Origin: Paenibacillus sp. FSL K6-0276
Lineage (GTDB): Bacteria; Bacillota; Bacilli; Paenibacillales; Paenibacillaceae
Direction: 5' to 3'
DNA length: 64,000 bases
Assembly: GCF_037977235.1 (NCBI RefSeq)
Contig: NZ_CP150276.1
Coordinates: 3,782,001 to 3,846,000, forward strand
Shown here: positions 18,888 to 28,709 of the stretch, one piece after another
Numbering within the stretch: the first letter of the stretch is position 1
How the letters are laid out: each line of letters begins with the position of its first letter
Notes under the pieces: generated by a model
What the model was told of the DNA's origin: nothing
Databases searched by the model: none
Seen by the model: only the letters and a program-made list of their open reading frames with translations
Program-made: the position numbers and the translations under genes

Positions 18888-19108
18888 GTTAGCTCCTCCA
18901 TTGACTGGACTTTAATGGTGGCAGCATATGTGCCTATGTCCCTGTTATAATTCCGGATCTTCGTAATAACTTCATCAGCTTTTTCAAGCACGATCAGTCT
19001 TTTTCCGGTTACGAGCGTAATATATGTATCCGGGCTTTCTTCTACCATTTCTACCAGTAGGGCATTGATCCACATCGGTGTTCCATTTAATCTCGTTACC
19101 GATATCAT
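18884..19108 (-). CDS. swrD: FlbD/SwrD family flagellar protein
   Basis: 74 residues from ATG at 19108, with TTAGGAGG upstream; 18 more open codons lie before it but lack support. The start MISVTRLNGTPMWIN and the stretch DTYITLVTGKRLIVLEK are typical of the FlbD family. In B. subtilis SwrD raises flagellar power. It sits between the hook gene and fliL as in that organism. Confidence 0.92.
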   Translation of the reverse strand: MISVTRLNGTPMWINALLVEMVEESPDTYITLVTGKRLIVLEKADEVITKIRNYNRDIGTYAATIKVQSMEELT

Positions 19109-19197
19109 AACAGGCCTCCTAACAAAAATAGGGGGAGGAGTATCTCCCCCACGACTCCGCATTAACCTTTAAAAAAGATATTATTTTATTGATAAAA

Positions 19198-20016
19198 TTA
19201 ACGCTTCAGGTTAACTACTTCCTGCAGCACTTCATCAGAAGTCGTAATGATACGAGAGTTCGCCTGGAATCCACGTTGGGATACGATCATTTCTGTAAAT
19301 TCATTTGTAAGATCCACATTGGACATTTCGAGTTGACCAGAAATGATAGCGCCTGTTCCAGTTTCAGTATCATTCGCTACTATAGGAACAAGTTCGCCTG
19401 CTGCATTCGCATTAAGAGACATACGATACAGATTGCCTCCGATTTTCTCTAGACCAGCTGGGTTAGTGACCTTGGCTACACCAATTTTCACACCGCCTTC
19501 AGTCGTTCCATCTGACATAGTTTGTACAATTGTTCCATCATTAGAAATAGAGAATGCCGTTACATCATCTGCCAATTGAATGGCAGTACCGTCGGCATCA
19601 AGCACATGCAGTCCGTCAGAAGTAACAAGATTACGTGCAGCATCCACATGAAAATCTCCTGCACGAGTCAAGAAAGGTGTTTCTTGATCTTCTGAAAGCT
19701 TAACTAGAAAAAATCCATCTCCGTCAATGCGCAAATCTGTTGGGTTATTAGTGGTTTGAGCACTACCGCTTAAATGGAGTGTATCAATAGAAGCGATACT
19801 TACACCCAATCCGACTTGTTTAGCATTCACACCACCAGCACCATCATCACTTGGAGCTGTTACTCCAGAAACAGTTTGACTCATAATATCCTTAAACATA
19901 ACGCGTCCAGATTTAAAGCCAATAGTATTGACATTGGCAATGTTATTACCAATTACATCGAGCTTAGTCTGAAAGCCTCTCATCCCCGAAACCCCTGAAT
20001 ACATAGATCTTAACAT
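19198..20016 (-). CDS. flgG: Flagellar hook/rod protein (FlgG family; hook protein by Bacillus analogy)
   Basis: 272 residues. The N-terminal rod motif (MLRSMYSGVSGMRGF, then DVIGNNIANVNTIGFK) and the C-terminal coil (LTNEFTEMIVSQRGFQANS) mark the FlgG/FlgE family. Position after flgD and length match the B. subtilis gene once called flgG and now considered the hook gene flgE. GGGAGGA precedes the ATG. A distal rod role cannot be excluded from sequence alone. Confidence 0.92.
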   Translation of the reverse strand: MLRSMYSGVSGMRGFQTKLDVIGNNIANVNTIGFKSGRVMFKDIMSQTVSGVTAPSDDGAGGVNAKQVGLGVSIASIDTLHLSGSAQTTNNPTDLRIDGDGFFLVKLSEDQETPFLTRAGDFHVDAARNLVTSDGLHVLDADGTAIQLADDVTAFSISNDGTIVQTMSDGTTEGGVKIGVAKVTNPAGLEKIGGNLYRMSLNANAAGELVPIVANDTETGTGAIISGQLEMSNVDLTNEFTEMIVSQRGFQANSRIITTSDEVLQEVVNLKR

Positions 20017-20116
20017 GTTTGTTGTCCTCCCAGATTATAAAGTCCTAATAACTAAGTGAATTGGGACCGCGTCAGTCGGTCAGCGGCCACCTCGGCTTTC
20101 CGTTAGGACCAGCCGT

Positions 20117-20500
20117 TTATGAAATCACAATGGCACTGTCTATCTGTGTAAACACATTATCTCTTATCGAATTACCATCCATAGCTGTTACAACTGTACG
20201 ATTCGGAACACTTACGATAAATGCCAAGTCCTTCATTAATATCAAGGATTCTTTACTTCCTTTAGCTGCAGCTTTATCCACAGCAGAAGAAATCTGATCC
20301 AGTTGTCTGCTTCCAAGCTCTATTCCTCTTTGTTCAAGACGCTTAGCGGCATGATTGCTGAATTTTAGTAGCTTCTGTTGCAGTACGCTCTCAAAGGTTG
20401 CTTCTCCAGTCATAGTCTGCTTCGGTATCGAAGATCGCTGTAACGTTGAAGAATATAGGGACGCAGGATACAATTGGCCAATAGTTAGCCTGTCACTCAT
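20117..20500 (-). CDS. TIGR02530-type flagellar operon protein
   Basis: 127 residues, no signal or membrane segment. The core (NHAAKRLEQRGIELG, then the helical segment QISSAVDKAAAKG and LAFIVSVPNRTVVTAMD) matches the small flagellar operon protein family placed between flgD and the hook gene in many Firmicutes and spirochetes. It overlaps flgD by 4 bp. The Borrelia protein FlgV may belong to this family; that link is from memory. B. subtilis lacks the gene at this position. Confidence 0.82.
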   Translation of the reverse strand: MSDRLTIGQLYPASLYSSTLQRSSIPKQTMTGEATFESVLQQKLLKFSNHAAKRLEQRGIELGSRQLDQISSAVDKAAAKGSKESLILMKDLAFIVSVPNRTVVTAMDGNSIRDNVFTQIDSAIVIS

Positions 20501-20985
20501 ACTGTCTCCCCGCTTCCTCCGCCATTCTCCGGAGTATTACTACCTGTGCCAGAACCACTTTCTGAAGATGCATTCTGAATTTGTGTAATATCGGTTAAAG
20601 CAACTCTGTCTTTCCCCACAACCGCATATTGAATCCCCTTGCTGACAACGATTGATTCAACATTCCCTGTCTTAGGTAGATTTGTGGCGGTATCCGTCCA
20701 TGTTATATCTTTGCCAATCAAGCCGGATACTGAACCAAGAGACTGATTCATGGATGTAAGCTGTGTAGAGATGTTCATCAGCTGCTCTACAGATGTAAAC
20801 TGTGCCATTTGAGCAATAAATTCTTTATCTTGCATCGGTTGCATCGGATCTTGATTCTGCAGCTGGGTAATCAATATCTTCAAAAATTGATCCTTACCCA
20901 AGTCAGAATTCCCTGTAGTTTTAGTAGATTCAGGAGCTGTATAATTCCACTGGTCTTTAGTAGAAACAGGAGTCGTTGTCGTCAA
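20497..20985 (-). CDS. flgD: Hook capping/assembly protein FlgD
   Basis: 162 residues, TTG start with AGAGGTGA upstream. The FlgD core is clear at about residues 28-75 (LGKDQFLKILITQLQNQDPM and FTSVEQLMNI). The C-terminal part is short and Ser/Gly-rich without the extended domain of enterobacterial FlgD, as is usual in Bacillus. It scaffolds hook assembly. Confidence 0.95.
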   Translation of the reverse strand: MTTTTPVSTKDQWNYTAPESTKTTGNSDLGKDQFLKILITQLQNQDPMQPMQDKEFIAQMAQFTSVEQLMNISTQLTSMNQSLGSVSGLIGKDITWTDTATNLPKTGNVESIVVSKGIQYAVVGKDRVALTDITQIQNASSESGSGTGSNTPENGGGSGETV

Positions 20986-21019
20986 AACCGTTCACCTCTC
21001 TTTCCTTAGGTTTATAAGT

Positions 21020-22489
21020 TTAAGCTTTAGCAGAAAAAGATCCACCTTGAGACTGATCTTCTTGCCCTGCGTTTGAAACCCAGTCTTTCCATTCACCATT
21101 TAGCTCTGCGGCTAGAACAGCGTCATTAGCTTCCTCGCGGCTTTCTTTAGAGCGTCTACCCTGCTGCCCACTCCCAGAACCAGGTTGGCGTCCTTCTTGA
21201 CCCCATTGTGAATTGAGCGAGGTATTATTTTGTGTGACTTCCAATTTCTCTACCTGCAGGCCCTGAGATTGTAACGCTGCCCGAAGTTGGTTCATTTGTT
21301 GTTCCAGCATATCTTTAGCTCCAGCATGTTCAGTCATGAACTGTGCAACCAGATGGCCATTTTGCATGGTAATCTTAACATCCACTTGTCCGAGATTTTC
21401 TGGAAAGAGTGATATCGTAGCCTCAGCTATGCCGCCTTTTTGCACAATCTCCAATTTACCTGTAATGAAACCAGTCATTTCCTGTGCAAACTGCTGAACC
21501 GGTACTGGAACCTCTGCCTTCAACGGAGCTGTAATTCCTCCCCGAAGAGATAGTTGACCTGCAGTAACAACCTCATGATCCCCTTCCATAGTCGCAATCC
21601 CTGGTGTGGAGTCTTGTGAAGATTCTGCATGCTTCGTTTCTCCGGTTACACCGGTCTTGGTCAATGGTGTATTCGTAGGCTCTGCTTCAGGATCTTGGAC
21701 AGTTCCTGAGGTCACAGGCGAAGTTAGGACTGCTTCATTTTTAATTGCAGCAGCTTCTCCAGTACGGTTACTTAGATTTTGAAGTGTCTTGTCCGTCGTT
21801 TTACTGTTGCTTTCAGTCACAATAGATTGTTGTACAGATACACCAGAATTTTCATCCAAACTGGAGTTCTTTCCCTTCCCCTTATTTGCATTAGAGGCGG
21901 TCTGTTCTAGTAGTGCCGTGAAATTATTTAACAAACTTATTCCCTTGTTTGCGACTTCTTCGTTTCCATTGACTGCAGCTTCCTGAATCAGAGTAACTAA
22001 ACTGTGCAAATCATCTTGAACAGCAAATCGCAGCGTATCAGCGTTCTGTGCCAACGGCGACAAGCTTCCTGCCGATTCCGCTTCAGATGTAGTATCCCCC
22101 TCATTTGCATGACTCCCTGATAAAAGAGCAGATACCTGAAGGAGCCAAGCTTGCAAAGCTATCAGCATAGCAGGATCGCTATTGATGCTTTCATCCAGAT
22201 TTTCAACATCCGCAGTAAGTTTCTCAAGGAGATTTGAATTCTGTGGGTCTTGTTTCCCTTGCTTTTCTCCAGTAGTCTGAACTTCCTTTAAAAGGCCTTG
22301 CAATAAAGAAGCTAGATTTCCCAATAGCGGATCAGCAGGTACCGATGTGGTATTTGCTGTATTTCCTCCCATAGTTTGCACTAATGTCTGAGCAAAAGGT
22401 ACAGCAGCTGTTGTGCCAGTAGAAGTCGATGAGCTACCACTTGCCGATGTTGTATTTGCGCTCACAAGCGATTGAACAACTAAACTCAT
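21020..22489 (-). CDS. fliK: Flagellar hook-length control protein FliK
   Basis: 489 residues from ATG at 22489; the seven codons upstream contain the ribosome site AAAGGAGGTGA. The N-terminal 330 residues are low-complexity, Ser/Thr/Glu/Gln-rich. The C-terminal Flg_hook domain is visible (ATISLFPENLGQVDVKI, then LRAALQSQGLQVEKLEV). It measures the hook and triggers the FlhB export switch. A short disordered tail follows. Confidence 0.93.
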   Translation of the reverse strand: MSLVVQSLVSANTTSASGSSSTSTGTTAAVPFAQTLVQTMGGNTANTTSVPADPLLGNLASLLQGLLKEVQTTGEKQGKQDPQNSNLLEKLTADVENLDESINSDPAMLIALQAWLLQVSALLSGSHANEGDTTSEAESAGSLSPLAQNADTLRFAVQDDLHSLVTLIQEAAVNGNEEVANKGISLLNNFTALLEQTASNANKGKGKNSSLDENSGVSVQQSIVTESNSKTTDKTLQNLSNRTGEAAAIKNEAVLTSPVTSGTVQDPEAEPTNTPLTKTGVTGETKHAESSQDSTPGIATMEGDHEVVTAGQLSLRGGITAPLKAEVPVPVQQFAQEMTGFITGKLEIVQKGGIAEATISLFPENLGQVDVKITMQNGHLVAQFMTEHAGAKDMLEQQMNQLRAALQSQGLQVEKLEVTQNNTSLNSQWGQEGRQPGSGSGQQGRRSKESREEANDAVLAAELNGEWKDWVSNAGQEDQSQGGSFSAKA

Positions 22490-22513
22490 ATCAATTTCAC
22501 CTCCTTTCAATAT

Positions 22514-23449
22514 TTATTTAGCGCCCATCAAACGATTAACAATCTTCGCGGTTTGCGCGCTATCATTTTTAGTCATTTCTCCCAGAATAGAAGAACGAAC
22601 ACTATCACTTACGGTGTTCATAATCGTTACTACTTTATCAGGGCTAATCTTATACATTTCTCCTAGTAGTGAAGCTGCATTGGCAGGAGTCATTGAACTA
22701 AAAGTTTGGTTCAACTTTTCCTTATCCAGATTTGTACTAGTTGTAGTCTTTTGTGTGGTGCCTGCCTCTTTTTTTAATCTAGATTGAAGAGCTGCAATAG
22801 CCATATCACTGGAAGAAGTAGTTTCTTTCAACTTAATCGTTACATCTGCCGCTTTTTGCGGATCCATTTTTTCTAGAATCGCAGTTTTGCTCGCTTTATT
22901 CATTGCGCTGAAGATCTGCACCATTTCTTCTGTAGTCAAATTCTCCATAATCGGTGCAGCTTTGGAAGCTTTCATGCCCGCGTACAGCTTCGCCAGATCA
23001 GCAACCTGCTTCTGATAAGGGTCTTCTGTTTCGTCCGTGCTTACCTCAGCAGTTGCAGCAGCTTCCGTCTTCATTCCCTCAATCTGCGACTCAAGCGCCT
23101 GAACCTTGGTATCCTGGGCTGTTTTTTCGTCCGTTACCTTCTTCAGGTTCTCTTCCTGCTGCACAAGCTTAGTCTTTAGTTCTTTGATCGTTGTCTCAGA
23201 GCTCGCTTCCTGCTTCTTGCTCTGCTGTTTCGGATCAGAAGGATCTGCCGGTGGATCTGGAACCCACTTTTCCAGTACAGGAATTTTATTCGCAATCTGA
23301 AACACGTTATTACGAATGTCCATATTAAAAAGCGTCAACAGGACTCCAAGCAGTACTAGCGTGAAGATAATCGGTATCATTAAAAATAAGAACCGCTCAA
23401 ATTTCCCCGCTGACCCTTCATTTTCAAGTTCCATATCATTGTTAGCCAC
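22514..23449 (-). CDS. ylxF: YlxF family flagellar protein with MgtE-N-like domain
   Basis: 311 residues, GTG start with GGGAGG. One membrane helix at about residues 19-42, a coiled coil rich in Lys/Glu/Gln to about residue 135, then a helical domain resembling the MgtE N-terminal domain (NLTTEEMVQIFSAMN, EKMDPQKAADVTIKL, and a second repeat near the end). Related MotE proteins act as stator chaperones; here the role is inferred from place between fliJ and fliK. Confidence 0.85.
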   Translation of the reverse strand: MANNDMELENEGSAGKFERFLFLMIPIIFTLVLLGVLLTLFNMDIRNNVFQIANKIPVLEKWVPDPPADPSDPKQQSKKQEASSETTIKELKTKLVQQEENLKKVTDEKTAQDTKVQALESQIEGMKTEAAATAEVSTDETEDPYQKQVADLAKLYAGMKASKAAPIMENLTTEEMVQIFSAMNKASKTAILEKMDPQKAADVTIKLKETTSSSDMAIAALQSRLKKEAGTTQKTTTSTNLDKEKLNQTFSSMTPANAASLLGEMYKISPDKVVTIMNTVSDSVRSSILGEMTKNDSAQTAKIVNRLMGAK

Positions 23450-23467
23450 TAGCGGAAACCTCCCGGT

Positions 23468-23911
23468 TTAGAGGGATTTCATCGCGAAGCGGACGGTTGC
23501 TATCTCATCCAGTTCGTTTTGTTCCCGTAAAATCATACTTTGCTGAAACTGTGTCTCAGCCTTATCTTTTGCCTTTAACCATACTTTTTCATCTAATACC
23601 TTTGTGCTTAACTGATCTTGCTTCTTCAGGACTTCCTGATGTGCACTTCTAATGTCCTTATGTTTACGGACAATACATTTATCCAGATATTCTACATACT
23701 CTTGCATTTCACGAATCTTCACCATAGGTGTCTTTTGTTCTACGGCATTTTGCAAGGATAGCATGATCGCGCTCCGTTGAAAGGCGAGTTCATCCAGGCT
23801 TCTTTCCTGTGCCTGCAATTCTCCAAGTGCGCTTGAAAGCATCCATTCTGCCTGTGTCTTCTCATTACCCTTCAAGTCAACGACTTTTTGAAAAGTATAA
23901 TGAAATCTCAT
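23468..23911 (-). CDS. fliJ: Flagellar export chaperone/stalk protein FliJ
   Basis: 147 residues, nearly all alpha-helical coiled coil with the FliJ start MRFHYTFQKVVDLK. It couples the FliI ATPase to the export gate. It lies 9 bp after fliI. Confidence 0.93.
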   Translation of the reverse strand: MRFHYTFQKVVDLKGNEKTQAEWMLSSALGELQAQERSLDELAFQRSAIMLSLQNAVEQKTPMVKIREMQEYVEYLDKCIVRKHKDIRSAHQEVLKKQDQLSTKVLDEKVWLKAKDKAETQFQQSMILREQNELDEIATVRFAMKSL

Positions 23912-23920
23912 GATACTGAA

Positions 23921-25234
23921 TCAACTCCTTGAGAAGTGTGAAATTAAAGATTGTTGAACTTCAGCCAGCGTAACTTTTTCATTCACCTTTTGTTTTGTGA
24001 ATTCCCATATACTCTCTATGTACTCCATCGACTCGTCGATCTGAGCATTGGAGCCTCTCTGATAAGCTCCGATATTAATTAAATCTTCTGAATCCTTGTA
24101 AACGGCCATTAGTCGTTTTACATTTTCTGCTGCTGCGATCTGCTCTTCTGGAGCGATATCCTTCATTACGCGGCTTATGCTGGAAAGTACATCTATCGCT
24201 GGGAAGTGTCCTTTATTAGCAATATTTCGATTGAGTACGATATGTCCGTCAAGTATCCCTCTGACAGCATCAGCAATCGGCTCATTCATGTCGTCGCCAT
24301 CAACCAATACCGTATAGAAGGCTGTTATTGAGCCCGAAGGGCCAGTACCAGCACGTTCCAGCAGTTTGGGTAAGCTTGCAAACACCGATGGTGTATAACC
24401 TCGCATAGCTGGAGGCTCCCCGACTGCAAGTCCAACTTCACGTTGAGCCATAGCATAACGTGTGACCGAATCCATCATGAGCATCACATTAAGTCCTCGA
24501 TCACGGAAATACTCAGCAATCGTCGTAGCAATAAGTGCTCCCTTAATTCGAATTAATGCTGGTTGATCAGATGTAGCAACAATAACGACTGAACGCTGCA
24601 AACCCTCAGGTCCCAAATCGCGTTCTATGAAATCCAATACTTCCCTGCCACGCTCCCCAATCAGAGCAATAACATTAACGTCCGCTGATGTATTACGTGC
24701 AATCATTCCCATGAGCGTACTTTTTCCGACCCCCGAGCCAGCGAAAATCCCTACCCGCTGGCCTTTACCGATAGTTAACAAGCCGTCTATCGCTCTTACT
24801 CCGATGCTAATAGGTTCTTGCACTCGCGGTCTATTGAGTGGATTCGACGGAATGTTAAAGGTCGAACTATGTGGCATTCGAGCCGGGATTAGGGAACCAT
24901 CAAGTGGTTGTCCTAGACCATCCAGTACCTTACCCAGCAATTCTGACCCTACCTGCACACTAAGCGGCTTACCTGTACCCACTACATCACAGCCAGGTCC
25001 AATAGCCTGCAGTTCTCCAAGCGGCATTAATAGCACCTTGTTGTCTCGGAAACCAACGACCTCAGCTTGCAGCGGCTTATTTCCTTTGGAAGGATAGATA
25101 TAGCATACATCACCAATGCTAGCATCAGGTCCTTCCGATTCAACCATAAGGCCGATAACCTGCGTCACTTTCCCATTGATCCTAACCGGATCGAGATTAC
25201 GAAGTTGCTCCTTATAACGGCTACTATCAAGCAT
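23921..25234 (-). CDS. fliI: Flagellum-specific ATPase FliI
   Basis: 437 residues from ATG at 25234, overlapping the fliH stop by 8 bp (ATGCTTGA); 30 further open codons lie within fliH and do not match FliI. Walker A GIFAGSGVGKSTLMG, GERGREVLDF, and Walker B region LMMDSVTRYAMAQRE are intact. It energises flagellar export and is related to F1 beta subunits. Confidence 0.96.
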   Translation of the reverse strand: MLDSSRYKEQLRNLDPVRINGKVTQVIGLMVESEGPDASIGDVCYIYPSKGNKPLQAEVVGFRDNKVLLMPLGELQAIGPGCDVVGTGKPLSVQVGSELLGKVLDGLGQPLDGSLIPARMPHSSTFNIPSNPLNRPRVQEPISIGVRAIDGLLTIGKGQRVGIFAGSGVGKSTLMGMIARNTSADVNVIALIGERGREVLDFIERDLGPEGLQRSVVIVATSDQPALIRIKGALIATTIAEYFRDRGLNVMLMMDSVTRYAMAQREVGLAVGEPPAMRGYTPSVFASLPKLLERAGTGPSGSITAFYTVLVDGDDMNEPIADAVRGILDGHIVLNRNIANKGHFPAIDVLSSISRVMKDIAPEEQIAAAENVKRLMAVYKDSEDLINIGAYQRGSNAQIDESMEYIESIWEFTKQKVNEKVTLAEVQQSLISHFSRS

Positions 25235-26075
25235 CTTCTTCCCCATTTCTCTGCTCATCAGTGTCCAGCGCGATTCTAACCAGCTCTTTTTTGATTTCTG
25301 CAAGCTGAGTATCGATTCGAGCATCTATGCTGCCAAAGGAGGAGCGGATTACACAACCTTGATCTTTCACGGTCGAGTCAGGCAAGATTTGTAGTTCAGC
25401 CTGCGAGTCAACCACTAATGATAATTCTTCCCTCGCTGCGTTTACAAAAGCGAACAGTGCAGGAGATACACAGAGTGAGATCAAACCCTGCTCTCGTTTG
25501 CGGGCCAAATTTTTCCGAATCAAATCCATTGCAAATTGCGGTTCTACCGTTAACTGTCTATCCACAATTTTCTCAGCAATATCACAACTTAGTTCTACTA
25601 AAAAAGGTTCAGCTTCCTGAATAATGACATCTCTTGCCTTATATGCCTCATTCAAAACAGCACGCGCTTCTTCCATCATCGCTGCAACTTTGAGCTGCAT
25701 CTCTTGTTCAGCTTGAGATACACCTTCCTGATACCCATGCTGATAAGCATCTGCTTTGACGGCCTCTACCAGATGTTCATCCTGCTCACGGCGTTGTTTC
25801 CACCACTCTTCAGCCTCCGCTTTTGAGGATTCAACAATCTGTTCCGCTTCTAGAGATGCATTCCGAACCTGCTCTTCAGCAAATTCCTGGGCGTCCTTAA
25901 GCATTTGCTTACGTGCCACTTCTGCTTCTTCACGTGCGGGATCATGATAGTGAGTCTCGCTTACAGTCTCCTCTGGAACGGGCTCCTCAGTTAGGCCCGC
26001 ATATTGCCGGGCCTGCTCCAATCTTTTGAGTACATCTACTGGAACATACTGAGAATGCTTAATCAGCTTAGACAA
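25227..26075 (-). CDS. fliH: Flagellar export regulator FliH
   Basis: 282 residues if started at the TTG at 26075, nine bases behind GGAGGAG and overlapping fliG by 8 bp; ATG at 26084 and GTG at 26096 are alternatives closer to or within that site. The middle is a long Glu/Ala/Gln coiled coil (about residues 45-145); the C-terminal domain (VELSCDIAEKIVDRQL) resembles the V-type stator subunit E fold. It regulates FliI. Confidence 0.92.
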   Translation of the reverse strand: MSKLIKHSQYVPVDVLKRLEQARQYAGLTEEPVPEETVSETHYHDPAREEAEVARKQMLKDAQEFAEEQVRNASLEAEQIVESSKAEAEEWWKQRREQDEHLVEAVKADAYQHGYQEGVSQAEQEMQLKVAAMMEEARAVLNEAYKARDVIIQEAEPFLVELSCDIAEKIVDRQLTVEPQFAMDLIRKNLARKREQGLISLCVSPALFAFVNAAREELSLVVDSQAELQILPDSTVKDQGCVIRSSFGSIDARIDTQLAEIKKELVRIALDTDEQRNGEEDA

Positions 26076-27084
26076 TGATGTCATCTCCTCCGCCACGAGC
26101 GATGATAATTTCTCCAGACTCTTCGAGTCTGCGGATCGTGCCTACAATACGCGTTTGTGCTTCTTCTACATCACGCAACCGCACTGGGCCCATGTACTCC
26201 ATTTCTTCTCGGAATGTCTCTGCCATACGTTTGGACATATTCCGGAAAATAACATCTCGTACTTCTTCGCTTGCAACTTTAAGGGCAAGCTGCAGATCCG
26301 CATTATCAATATCACGAATAATACGCTGAATCGAACGATTGTCCACATTGACTATATCCTCGAAGACGAACATCCGCTTCTTGATCTCTTCGGCAAGCTC
26401 TGGATCTTGAATTTCGAGGGAATCCAGAATTGTGCGCTCTGTCCCCCGGTCAACTCCATTCAAGATTTGCACGATCGATTCGATACCGCCAGCATTTGTA
26501 TAATCCTGAGTTACAGTAGCAGAAAGCTTCTGCTCTAGTACTCGTTCAATTTGTGTAATGACCTCCGGAGAGGTACTGTCCATTACAGCAATTCTTCTAG
26601 CCACCTCCGCCTGCTTCTCTTGAGGTAGCGAGGAGAGAATAGCTGCGGATTGTTCGAATTGTAGATAAGACAATACAAGTGCGATAGTCTGGACATTCTC
26701 ATTCTGGATAAAGTTCAAAATCTGGTTAGGATCAGCTTTGCGTGCAAAATCGAAGGGTCTTACCTGCAAAGTTGCGGTCAGACGATTAATGACCTCCATG
26801 GCTTTTGCTGAACCAAGCGCTTTCTCCAGAATCTCTTTGGCGTAGTTAATACCGCCTTGTGATATATATTCTTGGGCAAGGCATATCTGATGGAACTCAG
26901 ACATGATCGACTCTTTTTCACTGCTGTCCACTTTACGGACATTGGCAATTTCGAGAGTCAGTTGTTCAATCTCCTCGTCTCTTAAATGTTTAAATATTTG
27001 CGCCGATACCTCGGGCCCTAGTGTGATAAGCAGGATCGCGGCCTTTTGACGACCACTTAGCCCCTGCTGACTAGCCTTTGCCAT
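26068..27084 (-). CDS. fliG: Flagellar motor switch protein FliG
   Basis: 338 residues from ATG at 27084 behind AGAGGTGA, which contains the fliF stop codon. N-terminal FliF-binding domain (LSGRQKAAILLITLG), middle ARM-like domain, and C-terminal torque helix with charged residues (FVFEDIVNVDNRSIQRIIR). It forms the C-ring and contacts the stators. Confidence 0.97.
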   Translation of the reverse strand: MAKASQQGLSGRQKAAILLITLGPEVSAQIFKHLRDEEIEQLTLEIANVRKVDSSEKESIMSEFHQICLAQEYISQGGINYAKEILEKALGSAKAMEVINRLTATLQVRPFDFARKADPNQILNFIQNENVQTIALVLSYLQFEQSAAILSSLPQEKQAEVARRIAVMDSTSPEVITQIERVLEQKLSATVTQDYTNAGGIESIVQILNGVDRGTERTILDSLEIQDPELAEEIKKRMFVFEDIVNVDNRSIQRIIRDIDNADLQLALKVASEEVRDVIFRNMSKRMAETFREEMEYMGPVRLRDVEEAQTRIVGTIRRLEESGEIIIARGGGDDIIV

Positions 27085-27088
27085 TAGT

Positions 27089-28675
27089 TCACCTCTGTTC
27101 GTCTGCAAGCCATGTACGCAGCAGATTTACGAATTCGTCTGGCTTTTTCTTTGCCAAACTTTCCAATTGCTTACGAACTTGACTGTCATTCGTCAAACTC
27201 TCCAAATTAATAGATGGAAATTCGGTAGGAACCTGCAATGGAATGTCTTCATCTTCCTCTTCCACAGTCTTCTTACGACTCCGGTAGATCAGATATCCTC
27301 CACCTGCTCCAACCAGCAACGCAGCTGCTCCGATTGCCCATAACATCCATGTGGCGAGACCACCTGGTGTAGTGTTGGCAGCGGTACCGCCAAATTGTTG
27401 AGAATACACCGAAACCTTTTTGGTTAAATCAGCGTCTGTATATGTAATACCTGAATCTGCAAGAGAAGCACGAACAATATTTACCAAAATGTTTTGAATT
27501 GCTGCTGATGTAGCATCATCCAAAGTATTTTTTCCTGTAGGTGGTTCAACCGCAACATTTATGGTTAAATCTTTAACAGTAAAAGGACTAGCGATGACAT
27601 CCTTTGTGATTCGGTTAACTTCATAATTCCTCGTTTCAGAAGATTCCTCCGAGGTAGAAGTATCCGTACCAGCTTGCGAAGGATAGCCCGTTACATCTTG
27701 TGAACCAGTGCCTGCCACTCCGCCAGTTGTATTTCCTTGGCCGGAATACGAATTACTGATGATTTGTGAACTGATCTCAATCCCCTTCATGTTCTCTGTA
27801 TCCACAGGGGTTACGAGATCCTCTTTCCGGTTTTCCTTGTCAAAGTTTAGCTTCGAAAATACAAGAACATCAACTTTATCTGGACCCGTAAGAGTGCTAA
27901 GGAATTGTTTCACATCTTTCTTTACTTCTTCTTCGAATTTCTTCTGAAGAGCGAAGTTCTCTTCGACCTGGCTAGAAACTCCTGCTTGTCCACCTTTGGC
28001 CGTTGGCATTAACTCGACTTCATTATTAGCAATCGTAATGTTATCGATTGGTAGATTAGGAACCGCAGTCTTCACAAGGTTAAAATACCCATCTATATTA
28101 TCTTGACTGGGTCTGAACCCTGGATTAAATGAAAGCACTACAGATGCAGATGCTTGCTCCTGATCAGCTTGAGAGGCAAAAACTGTCTCTTTAGGAAGAT
28201 TAATTAGCACTTTAGCATCCTTAATTCCTTGCATACTTCTCATTAACTGTTCTACTTCGCCGTTTAATGCATTATTATACTTCACATTAAACTCACTATC
28301 TGTCGTTCCTATCATTGACGAATTATCATTAAAGACTTTATAACCGATTGAGCCTCCCTGGACAATCCCCTGAGAACCGATATCCACCTTAATTCGAGCC
28401 GCTTCTGTGCTAGGCACAGAGATACTCTTTCCATCTTGGCTTAATCGGTATGAAACACCTGCTGAATCCAAGTAAGTCATTACTCCAGCCGAATCCGTGC
28501 TGTCCAAATCTTGAAACGCTACTTCATATTCTGTCTTTGAAAGCTGCATGGTTAATACTACAATTATTATTAGAATGATAAACAATGTTGAAAAGAATAA
28601 AATCTTCTGTTTACCACTAAATCTGTTCCAATACAGGGTAACCTTCTCCCGATATTGGGCAAATCTTTCATTCAC
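27089..28675 (-). CDS. fliF: MS-ring protein FliF
   Basis: 528 residues, GTG start. Membrane helices at about residues 24-44 and 445-467 flank a large external domain with ring-building motifs; the C-terminal cytosolic tail binds FliG. It is the base on which the motor and export apparatus assemble. Length is typical for Bacillales. Confidence 0.96.
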   Translation of the reverse strand: MNERFAQYREKVTLYWNRFSGKQKILFFSTLFIILIIIVVLTMQLSKTEYEVAFQDLDSTDSAGVMTYLDSAGVSYRLSQDGKSISVPSTEAARIKVDIGSQGIVQGGSIGYKVFNDNSSMIGTTDSEFNVKYNNALNGEVEQLMRSMQGIKDAKVLINLPKETVFASQADQEQASASVVLSFNPGFRPSQDNIDGYFNLVKTAVPNLPIDNITIANNEVELMPTAKGGQAGVSSQVEENFALQKKFEEEVKKDVKQFLSTLTGPDKVDVLVFSKLNFDKENRKEDLVTPVDTENMKGIEISSQIISNSYSGQGNTTGGVAGTGSQDVTGYPSQAGTDTSTSEESSETRNYEVNRITKDVIASPFTVKDLTINVAVEPPTGKNTLDDATSAAIQNILVNIVRASLADSGITYTDADLTKKVSVYSQQFGGTAANTTPGGLATWMLWAIGAAALLVGAGGGYLIYRSRKKTVEEEDEDIPLQVPTEFPSINLESLTNDSQVRKQLESLAKKKPDEFVNLLRTWLADEQR

Positions 28676-28709
28676 AGTGTCACCCCATCCGGAACTAGCT
28701 AGGATTTAA

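Noticed and set aside
24627..25097. 156-codon plus-strand frame opposite fliI
   Set aside because: Lies fully within the conserved fliI coding sequence; composition is that of a reverse-frame shadow.
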